Positions 1 through 9,595 of a DNA stretch of 57,869 nucleotides are shown in pieces; within the stretch, counting starts at the first letter, position 1, and every line of letters begins with the position of its first letter. The notes beneath the pieces were generated by a model, which saw only the letters and a program-made list of their open reading frames with translations, was not told where the DNA came from and did not search any database. The stretch covers positions 1 through 57,869 of the forward strand of contig CAJMLF010000010.1 in assembly GCA_905214235.1 (NCBI GenBank). The letters run 5' to 3'. Source of the stretch: an uncultured bacterium (GTDB lineage Bacteria > Bacillota > Bacilli > Lactobacillales > Lactobacillaceae). A program made the translations under genes and the position numbers.

Positions 1-90
1 ACACTAGGAGCACGCTTTTTTTCCGCGATTACTGTGTAATATTCGGAGAACTAAAGAGGCTGGCGAGAAAAATTCTCCCAGCCTTTTTTC
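1..90. repeat. Interspersed intergenic repeat, copy 1 (left part cut by the window edge)
   Basis: Bases 1-88 match the right half of two other intergenic copies (17151-17246, and 42697-42795 on the other strand). Shared blocks are ACACTAGGAGCACGCTT, CCGCGATTACT and the following TGTAATATT. It ends in a hairpin (GGCTGG...CCAGCC) with a T-run on the plus strand, so it can act as a terminator for a gene entering from the left. It lies at the 3' end of the minus-strand helD gene. The left half is outside the window. Confidence 0.85.
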
Positions 91-92
91 TG

Positions 93-2393
93 TTATTTCT
101 TAATTAATTCATACTCGTCTGCGGGCACCTTAGCAATCAGCTTGGTTGGCCGCCCGACCGCCGTTAGAGTCAGCGCGTGCATTGCCCGGGAGCAAATCGT
201 GTAGAGAAGTTGACGCTCATCATCCCCCTGATACTGGTGGTCATTTGCGTTCCACACAATCACGGCGTCGAACTCAAGGCCCTTAGCTAAGAATGACGGC
301 ACGATGATGGCTCCCTTCACGAGTCGCTGGTTCTCCGTCCGAATCAGGGTCGTTTTGAAGTTGCGGCGTTCCAAGGCCCGGTGCAGCTGCTCACTATCCT
401 CAAGGGTCTTACCGATGATGGCGACCGCGTCGTGTTCCCCCTGGTACTTCTTAAGTGCTGCAACCAGAGCATCAACACCCCCGTCAAAGTCGGCAGCGGT
501 GACCACCTGCGGCAGTTCACCGTCCCGATTAAAGGCCTCGATTGCCTCGCCATTTTCCAGGATGTGCTTGGTAAAGTTAGTGATTTGCTTGGTCGACCGG
601 TATGACTTGGTTAACTGCACAACCCGGGTCTTTTCGGGATCAAACATCGTGCTCAGCTGGCGCAGCAGAGACCGACTATTCTCGTGGGTAAAGATTGCTT
701 GGTTGAGGTCCCCCAACAAGGTGAACTTTGCCCGGGGGAAGCGGTACTTCAGGTAGGCCAACTGGTAGGCATCGTAGTCCTGGACCTCATCGACAAAGAC
801 GTAGCGGATGTCACGCTGACCGTGCTTCCCCGTAATCAAGTCATATAGGTAGAGGTAAATCGTGATCCCCTCGGCACTGATGTTGTGCTTGATCAGCTCC
901 TCCTTGGTCCCGTCCACAAAGGTGGTCCACTGTTCAGGTGTTAGGTTAAAAGCCGATAGGTCAACTAGCTTCGGGGTTACCCGTAGCAGGTGCAGGTATT
1001 GGGCATTGATGTTCAGCCACAGGTTGTGGTTGATGGCCCGTTTGATTGGTTCGAAGGCCTTCATGACGATTTTCCGGGCCAGGAACTTGAATTCCTTATC
1101 ATCACTTTCAAACTCCCGCGGCTGGTTGGCAAACAGGGTGTCCAGTTCTTCCTTACTCAGGTCCTGGATCCGCTGTTCTACCCACTTGCTGCGCATCTCG
1201 CTGCTGACCCGGCGGTTAAGGTACTTGATCAGCTCCTCCTTGGTCCCGTCTAGCCGGTTGCCAAGGTTGTAGTTATTGTTAAAGGAGTAGTAGATTTCAC
1301 GAATCTTTTCCTTACTGATGAAGACCTTCTTATTAAACATGATGTTACGAAAACGCATATTAGCATGGCCGAGGCGCTTGGCGTAACGCGCCGTGGCCTT
1401 GAAGTATTGAAGGCTCGTACACAGGCGTTGGGCGTTTTGGCTAACCTCATCCTGGTGGGCTTCAAAACGCTGGGCCAGTGTCTGGACATGCAGGCGGGGG
1501 ACACGGCGGTTGGCAAACTGGAAGTAGGTCATCTGAACCATATTGTGTTCGCCCAACTCCGGCAATACCTGGTCAATGTAGTCATTGAAGAGTTGGTTCG
1601 GTGAGAAGAGGACGACCTGTGAGGATGACAGGTTCCCCCGGTACCGGTACAGCAGCCAGGCAACCCGCTGGAGGACGGCGGCCGTCTTTCCGGAACCCGC
1701 GGCCCCCTGAACGAAGAGGAGGTCATCTTTCGTATCCCGGATAATCTCGTTCTGGGTCCGTTGGATGGTGGTGACGATACTCTTCATCTTGGTGCTGGAG
1801 TGGTTGCCCAGTGCTTCTAGAAGCATCTGGTCGCCGACCTGTTCGTCCGTATCAAAGATCGTTACGATGGTGCCGTCCTTGATTTGAAACTGCCGTTTGA
1901 GGGTCATGTTGACCTCCTGGGGGCCCACCGGCGTGTCATACTTCACCTTGCCGAGTTTTCCCTCGTAGTAGACAGAGGAAATCGGTGCCCGCCAGTCATA
2001 AATCAAAAAGTGGTCGGGCTTGTCACTAAAAGATGCCAGGCCAATATAGATTGACTCTGGCTGGTCCGCCCCCTTTTCCTGGAAGTCGATCCGGGCAAAG
2101 TACGGTTTCTTCTCCAAGCGTTTCAAGGTTACCAGGTGGTCAGCCGCGTGCTGCCAACTGTTGTTCCGTTCATCCAGCATCTGTTGCTGGGCCCGAAAGG
2201 ACATTGCCGTATCCATCATCCCGGAATACGTCGTGGTGTTTAAGTGAATGTCATTCGTTTGCTTATTGATATCTTCAATATCATTTTTAGCCGTGCTAAT
2301 TCGCTGGGCGGCTCTTCCCTTGGCCTTCTTGATCTCAGTCAAAACGTGGTCAAGGTGCTTTTGCTCATATTCTCTTACCGAATTTTCAGTCAC
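93..2393 (-). CDS. helD: RNA polymerase recycling motor HelD (UvrD/Rep-like ATPase)
   Basis: HelD binds RNA polymerase and uses ATP to strip stalled or post-termination complexes off DNA. The 766-residue protein starts with a charged coiled-coil-like arm (about residues 5-50), as in Gram-positive HelD. It then has a superfamily 1 core with Walker A GAAGSGKT at 230-237 and a Walker B/motif II stretch VFVDEVQDYD near residue 535. The late motif TKSYRSTKQI fits SF1 motif IV. The length is close to B. subtilis HelD. No other gene is in its transcript; the next gene is divergent. UvrD or PcrA are less likely because of the N-terminal arm and the ISSVYYEG segment typical of HelD. Confidence 0.92.
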   Translation of the reverse strand: MTENSVREYEQKHLDHVLTEIKKAKGRAAQRISTAKNDIEDINKQTNDIHLNTTTYSGMMDTAMSFRAQQQMLDERNNSWQHAADHLVTLKRLEKKPYFARIDFQEKGADQPESIYIGLASFSDKPDHFLIYDWRAPISSVYYEGKLGKVKYDTPVGPQEVNMTLKRQFQIKDGTIVTIFDTDEQVGDQMLLEALGNHSSTKMKSIVTTIQRTQNEIIRDTKDDLLFVQGAAGSGKTAAVLQRVAWLLYRYRGNLSSSQVVLFSPNQLFNDYIDQVLPELGEHNMVQMTYFQFANRRVPRLHVQTLAQRFEAHQDEVSQNAQRLCTSLQYFKATARYAKRLGHANMRFRNIMFNKKVFISKEKIREIYYSFNNNYNLGNRLDGTKEELIKYLNRRVSSEMRSKWVEQRIQDLSKEELDTLFANQPREFESDDKEFKFLARKIVMKAFEPIKRAINHNLWLNINAQYLHLLRVTPKLVDLSAFNLTPEQWTTFVDGTKEELIKHNISAEGITIYLYLYDLITGKHGQRDIRYVFVDEVQDYDAYQLAYLKYRFPRAKFTLLGDLNQAIFTHENSRSLLRQLSTMFDPEKTRVVQLTKSYRSTKQITNFTKHILENGEAIEAFNRDGELPQVVTAADFDGGVDALVAALKKYQGEHDAVAIIGKTLEDSEQLHRALERRNFKTTLIRTENQRLVKGAIIVPSFLAKGLEFDAVIVWNANDHQYQGDDERQLLYTICSRAMHALTLTAVGRPTKLIAKVPADEYELIKK

Positions 2394-2594
2394 GAGGATT
2401 CCCTACCTTTCAGGATTTCAAAATCGTTTTTCTATTATAGCATTCCCGATTTATATCCGTTAGTGTTTGCCTTTCCCACCACGAAAAAAGGACCATTGTT
2501 TAAGGCTGGCTTAATTTTAAGGCGGATTGCTAGTCAACGATGGTGCAAACATTCTAAAATAGAATTAATAATTCGCTGGAAGGGGGGCGCTTAT

Positions 2595-3245
2595 ATGGCC
2601 CACATTTTTTATATTCTGACCCACATTGCGGAAATCCTGATCCCCATGTTTGAGTGGCTCGGTCCGTGGAGCTACCTAATCCTATTCGTAACTGTCTTCA
2701 TGGAAACCGGCCTGGTGGTCTTCCCCTGGTTGCCCGGGGGGTCGCTCGTCTTTTTGACCAGCTCGTTTATCGCCGTCCACCCGATCCTCAAAATGCAGAT
2801 TGTCATCCCCGTCTTCTTCTTTGCGGCCTTCATCGGTGACTCAGTCAACTACTTTATCGGCCATAGTCTGTCACGCTGGCACTGGCTGCAGAAGCACCTC
2901 AACGGCCCCCGGATGCTAAAGGCTAAGGAATACCTCGACAAGTACGGCTTCTGGGCCGTTGCTTTCGGGCGCTTTATCCCCTTCATTCGTTCCTTTATCC
3001 CGACCATTTCGGGAATGATGCACTACCGCTTCCGCCACTTTACGGTGGGTAACTTCGTCGGGGTAGCCCTTTGGGTGGCCCTCGGCTGTGGCGTGGGTTA
3101 TTTCTTCGGCAGCATTCCCCTCGTCCACGACCACTTCTCCCTCGTGATTCTGGCAATGGCCTCCTGTGCCATCCTGGCCGGGTTGGGGATGTGGGGCATT
3201 AAGCTGATCCGCCAGCGGATTCTCCGGAAGAATCGGATGCTCTAA
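2595..3245 (+). CDS. DedA family (SNARE-associated/VTT) membrane protein
   Basis: This 216-residue integral membrane protein belongs to the DedA/VTT family, linked to undecaprenyl-phosphate or phospholipid flipping and membrane homeostasis. The family core is visible: a re-entrant segment with PWLPGGSL, then the FGRFIPFIRSFIP motif with its conserved arginines, then GNFVGVALWV and a C-terminal membrane span. I chose the ATG at 2595 because a GGAAGGGGGG ribosome binding site lies just before it. The frame stays open further upstream but has no good signal there. It is likely a single gene; the next gene has its own upstream gap of about 85 bases. The substrate cannot be read from the sequence. 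Confidence 0.88.
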   Translation: MAHIFYILTHIAEILIPMFEWLGPWSYLILFVTVFMETGLVVFPWLPGGSLVFLTSSFIAVHPILKMQIVIPVFFFAAFIGDSVNYFIGHSLSRWHWLQKHLNGPRMLKAKEYLDKYGFWAVAFGRFIPFIRSFIPTISGMMHYRFRHFTVGNFVGVALWVALGCGVGYFFGSIPLVHDHFSLVILAMASCAILAGLGMWGIKLIRQRILRKNRML

Positions 3246-3331
3246 GGGGTCTCTAGTTATTTTTGTCCGCTATTCATGGTAAAATATGAATAGCTTTTTT
3301 CATTAATTAGGAGACAAAGGAGTTTTTACGT

Positions 3332-3982
3332 ATGGCAATTACCGCTTATTTTGTTCGTCATGGTCAAACCTACCTCAACCGTTACAACCGTGTTCAAGGA
3401 TGGTCCGATGCGCCGCTTACTGCAAAGGGTAAGGCGGACGCACAACGAACGGGCAAGGTGCTGGCCAACGTTGACTTTGACTACGTCTTCAGCAGTGACC
3501 TCGCCCGGACGATGGCAACTTCACGCCTCCTGCTCGCGGCGGACCCCAACACTGACATCAAGGAGCCCACACCAGAGCCGGCCTTCCGTGAAGAGTTCTT
3601 CGGAAGCTTCGAAGGGTTAAACGGTTCGGCCGTCACCGACTTTCTTTCCGGGGAGGAAGACTTTCACTCCTTCTCCGACATGTTTGCCGGCTGGGGCCCT
3701 GATAAGTTAAAGGATAAACTGGCCGCTGCGGACCCTTATGGCGACGCCGAAGACCACGTCCAATTTTGGAACCGGGTCAACAAGGGGATGGACCGACTCC
3801 GGGCCCTCCCGGACGGATCAACCGTCATCGTTATTTCCCATGGGATGACCATTCGTTCAATTGCCGAACACTTCGGTTACCAAACCCCATCCTCAGTCCG
3901 AAACGGGAGTCTGACCCGCTTGACATTAACGGCAGACAAGACCCACGTTGACTTTTACGACCAATTAGAACTTCCAGAATAA
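3332..3982 (+). CDS. Histidine phosphatase family protein (phosphoglycerate mutase-like)
   Basis: The protein has 216 residues with the branch-1 histidine phosphatase signature VRHGQTYLN at the N-terminus, which supplies the phospho-accepting histidine. A second catalytic region is VIVISHGMTIRS near residue 165. The REEFFGSFEG stretch carries the acid residue of the fold. These proteins are usually cytoplasmic phosphatases of small phosphorylated metabolites rather than glycolytic mutases. hflX follows after about 30 bases, so the two are probably co-transcribed. A clear paralogue lies at 50618-51271 on the other strand, sharing the start pattern VRHGQTY.N.YN..QGWS. Substrate unknown. Confidence 0.88.
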   Translation: MAITAYFVRHGQTYLNRYNRVQGWSDAPLTAKGKADAQRTGKVLANVDFDYVFSSDLARTMATSRLLLAADPNTDIKEPTPEPAFREEFFGSFEGLNGSAVTDFLSGEEDFHSFSDMFAGWGPDKLKDKLAAADPYGDAEDHVQFWNRVNKGMDRLRALPDGSTVIVISHGMTIRSIAEHFGYQTPSSVRNGSLTRLTLTADKTHVDFYDQLELPE

Positions 3983-4014
3983 TCATTGATCCTAAGGGGG
4001 AACACTATTCTTCA

Positions 4015-5289
4015 ATGGATAACAATATACAAAAAGATGAACAAGTAATCATTGCCGGCCTCGACACGGGGCAGGAAGACTACGACTATTCAATGACCGA
4101 ACTGGCCGAATTAGCCCAGGCCAATCACATGGATGTCGTCCAACGGGTTGACCAGGTAATTGACCGCCCTAACCCTGCCACCTACTTTGGCACGGGGAAG
4201 GTGGCAGAAATCGCGGAGGTTGCAGCCACCAACGACGCCACCACCATCATCACCAACGATGAGCTCTCGCCAAGTCAGCTGCGGAACCTTGAGGAAGAGG
4301 TTGGCTGCCGGATTCTTGACCGGACAGCCCTCATCCTCGAAATCTTTGCTAACCGGGCCCAGACCAAGGAGGCCAAACTGCAGGTCCAGATTGCGGAACT
4401 CCAGTACCGCCTGCCCCGGCTGCAAACCAGTGCCAGTCAGCGCCTTGACCAGCAGACTGGTGGCGGGAGCGGCTTTACTAACCGGGGGGCCGGTGAAACG
4501 AAGCTGGAAATGGACCGGCGGACGATCCAACACCAGATTTCCCACCTCCGTCACGAGCTAGCTGACATTGACAAGTCCGAAGCCACTAAGCGGAAGCAAC
4601 GGGCCAAGAGTAATATTCCAACCGCCGCCCTGGTCGGCTACACCAACGCCGGTAAGTCCACCATCATGAACGGATTAGTCCGTCGTTACGGGGCAGTTGA
4701 AGACAAAACGGTGTTTGAAAAGAACATGCTCTTCGCCACCCTGGATACCAGTGTCCGTCGCTTGACTTTGCCAAGCAAGAAGGACTTTCTTCTTAGTGAT
4801 ACCGTCGGTTTTGTCAGCAAGCTGCCGACCAACCTGGTTAAGTCCTTCCGGTCGACCCTAGCGGAAGCCGCCAACGCTGACCTGTTAATCCAGGTAATCG
4901 ACTACTCGGACCCCCACTACGAAGAAATGATGCACACCACTGAACAGACCCTGAAGCAGATCGGTATTGAAAACATCCCGATGATCAACGTCTTCAACAA
5001 GGCCGATAAAACCGAGATTGAGTTCCCGGTTCTTGAAGGGGATGACCAGGTGGTAATCTCGGCCAAGCAGCCGGAATCACTGGACCTCCTGGTAAACGTT
5101 ATTCGTAAGCACCTCTTCAAGGATTACGTCCAGGTCAAGCTCCTCCTCCCATTCGCAGAGGGGCAGCTGGTGTCTTACCTCAACGAACACACTAACATCT
5201 TGAATACCGAGTACCGGACGGACGGCACCCTTTTGACGGTGGAAATGTCACCCCAAGAGGCCCAGCGCTTTACGAAGTACGAGGTATAA
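4015..5289 (+). CDS. hflX: Ribosome-associated GTPase HflX
   Basis: HflX is a translational GTPase-like protein that splits stalled 70S ribosomes, mainly under heat or antibiotic stress. The 424 residues follow the family order: an N-terminal ribosome-binding domain with ATYFGTGK (about 55-62), a long basic helical linker with the glycine-rich segment GGGSGFTNRGAGE near 150, and a GTPase domain with G1 GYTNAGKST at 208-216, G3 DTVGFV and G4 NKAD. The C-terminal tail is short, as in Firmicutes. The ribosome binding site AAGGGGG sits about 14 bases before the ATG, rather far. A bidirectional terminator follows directly. Confidence 0.95.
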   Translation: MDNNIQKDEQVIIAGLDTGQEDYDYSMTELAELAQANHMDVVQRVDQVIDRPNPATYFGTGKVAEIAEVAATNDATTIITNDELSPSQLRNLEEEVGCRILDRTALILEIFANRAQTKEAKLQVQIAELQYRLPRLQTSASQRLDQQTGGGSGFTNRGAGETKLEMDRRTIQHQISHLRHELADIDKSEATKRKQRAKSNIPTAALVGYTNAGKSTIMNGLVRRYGAVEDKTVFEKNMLFATLDTSVRRLTLPSKKDFLLSDTVGFVSKLPTNLVKSFRSTLAEAANADLLIQVIDYSDPHYEEMMHTTEQTLKQIGIENIPMINVFNKADKTEIEFPVLEGDDQVVISAKQPESLDLLVNVIRKHLFKDYVQVKLLLPFAEGQLVSYLNEHTNILNTEYRTDGTLLTVEMSPQEAQRFTKYEV

Positions 5290-5337
5290 AAAAAGCTCCT
5301 GAAGCTCGTAGTAATTACGAGTTTCGGGAGCTTTTTG
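5287..5337. terminator. Bidirectional intrinsic terminator between hflX and the DMT transporter
   Basis: The stem AAAAAGCTCC...GGAGCTTTTT has an inner CTCGTA/TACGAG extension and is flanked by A and T runs on both sides. It can therefore stop both convergent transcripts (hflX from the left, the EamA gene from the right). Confidence 0.9.
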
Positions 5338-5347
5338 CATTAACAGC

Positions 5348-6253
5348 TTACTTGATATGGGTAAAGTATCTTTCAGGGAGTGACTGTAAAATCGTTGCCA
5401 GGACAATTAGGACTCCCCCAATCCAGTCAGGTAAACTGAACGGTGTGGCCAGGAAGAAAACTGCTAGCAGAGTGGCAACCAAAGGCTCAAAGGCCCCGAG
5501 CATTCCGGTTGTACTGGAATCAATGTAGTTGATACTGGCAAGGTAAAGGGTATAGGCAAGAAGTGTCCCGAAAATAATGATGAACAGGATTGTCGTAACA
5601 TCAACCACGTTTAATGACGGAACGGGCATTGTCCAGTACAGTGGCAGAAAGGCCAAACCGGCAATCAGCATTGACCAGCCAACGATGGTAATTGTTCCGA
5701 ACTCTTTGAAAAGCTTACGCGGCATAATCGTATTAATTGCTTCTGAAACTGCCGCCAGCAGTCCCCAAATACATGCCAATGGGGACAGGGCGAGATGGCT
5801 TGGGTGACCATTCGTGGCCAACAGGAAGGTCCCGATGAGGGCCACAATGATTGAAATTACGTCCAGTCGCCGGGGCAGCATTTTGGTGTGGATGGCCATG
5901 TAAAAGATAATGAAGAAGGGAGCCAGGTATTGGATCACCGTTGCCGTTGGGGCATTACTGTACTTAACGGCAACATAATACGACATCTGGGACGCTCCCA
6001 TCCCAATAAAGGAGAACAGGATCAGATAAAGGACCCGCGACCAGCTACTAAATAGCCTTTTGACCGCAGCTGGTTGCTTAAAAGTTGAATATAAGACCAG
6101 CAGGATTCCGGCGCCCAGTAAGCGAAGCCCGACAAGCCAATATTCGTTAATGGTTGGGTTCTGGAACAGGAACTGCACGGCAGCCCCAGACATTCCCCAA
6201 AATGATGCCCCAACAATGGCTAAGGTGATTCCCCTTCTCTTATCTGTCGCCAT
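5348..6253 (-). CDS. EamA/DMT-superfamily transporter
   Basis: The 301-residue polytopic membrane protein has about ten hydrophobic segments arranged as two EamA halves. The second half carries the usual SxxEPLxA-like stretch (GMLGAFEPLVATLLAVFFL). The N-terminal GASFWGMSGAAVQFLF is typical of the drug/metabolite exporter superfamily. These proteins export or import small metabolites such as amino acids, but the substrate cannot be read here. I chose the ATG at 6253 because a GAGGGAGATGG ribosome binding site lies just upstream; the frame extends 19 codons further without a good signal. It is a single gene bounded by terminators on both sides. Confidence 0.85.
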   Translation of the reverse strand: MATDKRRGITLAIVGASFWGMSGAAVQFLFQNPTINEYWLVGLRLLGAGILLVLYSTFKQPAAVKRLFSSWSRVLYLILFSFIGMGASQMSYYVAVKYSNAPTATVIQYLAPFFIIFYMAIHTKMLPRRLDVISIIVALIGTFLLATNGHPSHLALSPLACIWGLLAAVSEAINTIMPRKLFKEFGTITIVGWSMLIAGLAFLPLYWTMPVPSLNVVDVTTILFIIIFGTLLAYTLYLASINYIDSSTTGMLGAFEPLVATLLAVFFLATPFSLPDWIGGVLIVLATILQSLPERYFTHIK

Positions 6254-6337
6254 CTTACCATCTCCCTCATACGCTAATTTTAAGCATGCAAACAGTATAT
6301 CATTTAGCAAGAACTAGCGTAAAGAAACTAAGATTTT

Positions 6338-6387
6338 GCACACAAAAAGCCCTGCTCAGTCACTGACCGAACAGGGCTTTTTGTGCA
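6338..6387. terminator. Intrinsic terminator between the YhgE and EamA genes
   Basis: The perfect arms CACAAAAAGCCCTG...CAGGGCTTTTTGTG surround a short loop. For the minus-strand yhgE transcript the stem is followed by a T-rich tract; the symmetrical A/T flanks let it work in either direction. Confidence 0.88.
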
Positions 6388-6392
6388 AATTA

Positions 6393-9017
6393 TTACTTAG
6401 ACTGGATTCCGCCATCGTCCTCCATTTTATCAAGGAACTTCTGGTTCTTGTCCAACTTTGGGTTGATATTAAAGAGGTGGTGGTGAATACCAAGCATCCC
6501 CGCTAACAGGAGCAAGTTGAAGAGAACCGCAATTCCTAGCAAGACAAGGTTGCAGAACATTGCGTAGTGGGCACCAATCCCGCTACTAATTGACTGCCGT
6601 AGTCCCAGGATTGAGTAGGTCATCGGTAGGAACCAGTGAATGACGTTGTAGAACTTCATCGTAACTTCCATTGGGAAGGTCCCGCCAGAACCACCAAGTT
6701 GCAGCATCAGCAGAACCATGGCGACGAACCGGCCGGGGTTATCGAAGGTCATTGACAGGAACATTACGATCGCCATCGACGCTAGCCCAAAGCAGATACT
6801 AGTGGCAAACATCGACGCGATGTGGTCCGTTGTCAAACCAACGGCCAGCATAACAGCATCTTCGATAATGGCCATCAGGGTAACCGCCACGGCCCCAACA
6901 ACAACCTTACTGATCCACCAGGAGACAGCCGACTTACCTTCGACAGCCACCCGCCGAATTGGGTAGATGAAGTTAAATACCAGGATACCAACGTAGAGGG
7001 CAACAGACAGAACATAAGGAGCCAAAGCGTGACCGTAGTTTGGCACGTAGCTGTAGTTCTTGTGCTTAACCGTCGTTGGTTCAGCAAACATCTTCGCAGT
7101 CTTGTTAGTTGGCTTAACGTTGTTAATTGCCTTAGCACCCGCCGCTAATGACGAAGCCAGACGACCAGCACCGTTATTCAGCTGGGTAATCCCACTGATG
7201 AGCGCTGGTGAGTTATCAGCCAACTGTTGAGTCCCGGAAGCCAGCAGGTTAACCCCACTGATCAAAGCCGGTACCTGGGCATTTAATTGTCCCAGAGCGC
7301 TCGCCAATTGACCGGCCCCGGCGTTCAGTGCACCGCTGTTGGCAACCAGCTGGTTAGCACCGGCCCCGGCCTGGGCAACTCCAGCCGTGTATTGACCAAT
7401 ACCACCGCTCAGGGTGTTGGCACCAGCCGCCGCAGTTGCTACACCATTCGTGTACTGACCGATACCGCTGTTCAACGTGTTAGCACCGTTAGCCAGCTGT
7501 TGGGTAGCAGAGGTCAACTGACCGGAAGCGGTTGTCAGGGCCGCGCTGGTCCCGTTCTGCATGGTCAGGAGGCTGTTTTGAAGGTCCGCAGCCGCCTTCT
7601 GAACGTTTGCCGTGTTCTGACCGGCACTATTTGCTGACTGGTCAACCGCTGCCTTGAGCCGGTTAACCCCGGCCTGCAGTTGACTAATCTGCCCCACTAA
7701 TTTAGCGGACTGACCGTTATCGGTACTCTTTTGGGTGGTTGTACTGTTGTTGCTAGAACTAGCAGCCGCACTAATTGCCGCCTTGGCCGCTTCAATCTTT
7801 GCCTGGCCGGCCGGGTCCTTAGCTTCAACACCATTCAGGTCTGCAGCAGCGGCCTGCAATTGGGAACTATTGTTGCTGCCACTGTTGGTCGTCGTGGTGG
7901 TTGAACTTGCCCCTGCCGAAGCTGCCTGCTTCAACTGTTCAAGTCCGGCACTAATCGTTCCCAGCTGACCAGAGAGTTCCTTCAACTGGTTACCACTCTG
8001 GGCAACTGGCTGCAGGGCAGCGTTCAATGCCTGAGCCTTAGTACTGATGTCGCCGGACATTGCCCCCATCTGGCTCTGCAGTTGGGGAAGGAGACTATTA
8101 ACTTGGTTGTTTAATTCCGTATTACCGGCGGCAAGCTGGTTGGCACCACTCTGTAATGCAGCAGAGTTACCGTTCAGGGTATTTAAACCGCCCGCTAACT
8201 GGCTGGCCCCGGAACTGAGTTGTCCAGAGTTTGCCTGGAGGAGCCCCAACCCACTGGCGAGTTGACCAACCCCACCAGTGTATTGCTGGATTCCGGCGGC
8301 CAGGGTCTGGCTACCGCTCGCTAACTGCTGAGCACCGCTGGCCAGGGGCGCAACGGACATCCGTAACTGCTGCACACCGTTGTTGACCTGGTAGACACCG
8401 GCAACGTAACGGTTAACCCCGTCATTTAAGGTGACCAGACCGGTACTCAATTGCTGGGCACCATCGGCAGCTTTGGTCATCCCCTTACCGACAACGTGGA
8501 GTTCCTTAAACATCGCGGTGGCGTAGGCCTTCGTAACCTGGGAGCGGATCTTGCTATTCAGCCTGGTCGTCCCAATCTGGGTCATAACCTGCCCAATGTA
8601 GTTCAAGGAACCGTTCGTTTCGTAATGGAGCTTCATCGTCTTCGGATGCTTTTCCATTACGGTTGTGGCATCTTCAGAAAAGTTCTTCGGGATGGTGATT
8701 ACCGCGTAGTATTGGCGGTGACTAATCCCGTATTGTGCCTTCTTTTGGGAAACAATTTCCCACTTCATTTGATGGTTGTGGCGCAGTTGTTTGACCGTTT
8801 GCTGACCAACATTCATCTTCCGGCCCTGGTATTCGACCGGAACATCCTTGTTGACCACCGCAATCGGCAAGTCTCGCGTACTACCATACGGGTCCCACAC
8901 TGACTTTAAGAAGAAGATACTGTACAGGAACGGTAACAGGCAAATTACCGAAACCGAGAGCAGTAAGATATGGTTCTTAAAGAGGTTGCGGAATTCCGCT
9001 TTGATCATTTCACCCAT
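6393..9017 (-). CDS. YhgE/Pip-type membrane protein with a long periodic extracellular domain
   Basis: The 874-residue protein has one N-terminal membrane span (about 15-37), a very long extracellular region and a C-terminal block of about five spans with ABC-2-like topology. This is the YhgE/Pip (phage infection protein) layout. From about residue 190 to 640 it is built of degenerate repeats of the type ANQLASG.xxLxxGxxQYTxGV, rich in Ala, Gly, Gln, Asn and Ser, predicting a long helical or coiled rod. A Ser/Thr/Asn linker (SSTTTTTNSGSNNSS) interrupts it. Family members are phage receptors or membrane-stress exporters; the substrate is unknown. A tetR gene lies 29 bases upstream on the same strand, so it is likely its regulator and operon partner. 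Confidence 0.85.
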   Translation of the reverse strand: MGEMIKAEFRNLFKNHILLLSVSVICLLPFLYSIFFLKSVWDPYGSTRDLPIAVVNKDVPVEYQGRKMNVGQQTVKQLRHNHQMKWEIVSQKKAQYGISHRQYYAVITIPKNFSEDATTVMEKHPKTMKLHYETNGSLNYIGQVMTQIGTTRLNSKIRSQVTKAYATAMFKELHVVGKGMTKAADGAQQLSTGLVTLNDGVNRYVAGVYQVNNGVQQLRMSVAPLASGAQQLASGSQTLAAGIQQYTGGVGQLASGLGLLQANSGQLSSGASQLAGGLNTLNGNSAALQSGANQLAAGNTELNNQVNSLLPQLQSQMGAMSGDISTKAQALNAALQPVAQSGNQLKELSGQLGTISAGLEQLKQAASAGASSTTTTTNSGSNNSSQLQAAAADLNGVEAKDPAGQAKIEAAKAAISAAASSSNNSTTTQKSTDNGQSAKLVGQISQLQAGVNRLKAAVDQSANSAGQNTANVQKAAADLQNSLLTMQNGTSAALTTASGQLTSATQQLANGANTLNSGIGQYTNGVATAAAGANTLSGGIGQYTAGVAQAGAGANQLVANSGALNAGAGQLASALGQLNAQVPALISGVNLLASGTQQLADNSPALISGITQLNNGAGRLASSLAAGAKAINNVKPTNKTAKMFAEPTTVKHKNYSYVPNYGHALAPYVLSVALYVGILVFNFIYPIRRVAVEGKSAVSWWISKVVVGAVAVTLMAIIEDAVMLAVGLTTDHIASMFATSICFGLASMAIVMFLSMTFDNPGRFVAMVLLMLQLGGSGGTFPMEVTMKFYNVIHWFLPMTYSILGLRQSISSGIGAHYAMFCNLVLLGIAVLFNLLLLAGMLGIHHHLFNINPKLDKNQKFLDKMEDDGGIQSK

Positions 9018-9046
9018 TTTGAAATGTTCACCTCATTATTATTGAT

Positions 9047-9595
9047 TTACAAAGTGCTGTTAGACATCGAAAGGACTGACTGCTTTGCGAATTTGATAAA
9101 CTCATCAATTGGCACGTCGTAGTTGTTCTTTTGCCACCAATAAAACGCCCCGATGATGGAACCACTAAATACGTACGCCATCATCTCTGGGTTATCGGAC
9201 TTCTGAACGGCTTCGATTACGACATCGTTGGTATGTCCGCGTTTACAGCGGTCTAAGATAACTTGACTAAAGATACGTAGCATTTCCGTATACAGTGAAC
9301 TGTGTGAGTTGCTTGATGCTAGGTGACGAATAAGGTTCTTGTGATCATTAATGTATAAAACGAATTGCTTAATAATATCTTCTTCTGATTCACCTGAATC
9401 TACAATCCGACTAATCTGGGCATCCAGCGTCTGCTCAAGGAGATCATACTTATCACTGAAGTAACGGTAAAAACTACTCCGGTGCAGCAGTGCTTCGTTA
9501 CAGATTTGGTCAACTGTTAAGTGCTCAAACGAGTTTTTCTCCAAAAGTGTCAACAATGCGTTCTGAAAATCCCGTACTGTTCGTGTGACCCGCAA
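9047..9595 (-). CDS. TetR/AcrR family transcriptional regulator
   Basis: The 182-residue protein has an N-terminal helix-turn-helix (about residues 8-47) of the TetR type, including the recognition-helix pattern LLHRSSFYRYFSDKYDLLE. It is followed by an all-helical ligand domain. The start is a TTG with AAGGAGG eight bases upstream. It is the first gene of a two-gene unit with the YhgE protein and probably represses that unit in response to a membrane-active ligand (inference from context). The C-terminal region resembles the TetR C-terminal domain common in Firmicutes next to yhgE genes. Confidence 0.88.
   Translation of the reverse strand: MRVTRTVRDFQNALLTLLEKNSFEHLTVDQICNEALLHRSSFYRYFSDKYDLLEQTLDAQISRIVDSGESEEDIIKQFVLYINDHKNLIRHLASSNSHSSLYTEMLRIFSQVILDRCKRGHTNDVVIEAVQKSDNPEMMAYVFSGSIIGAFYWWQKNNYDVPIDEFIKFAKQSVLSMSNSTL

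Noticed and set aside
3332..3982. Phosphoglycerate mutase (glycolytic)
   Set aside because: The histidine phosphatase signature is present, but the sequence and length do not match the glycolytic GpmA. A second similar gene at 50618 makes a generic phosphatase more likely.
6393..9017. Long open frames on the plus strand inside the YhgE gene
   Set aside because: They lack good ribosome binding sites, and the minus-strand frame is a clear repeat-rich YhgE protein. GC-rich third positions make antisense frames stay open by chance.
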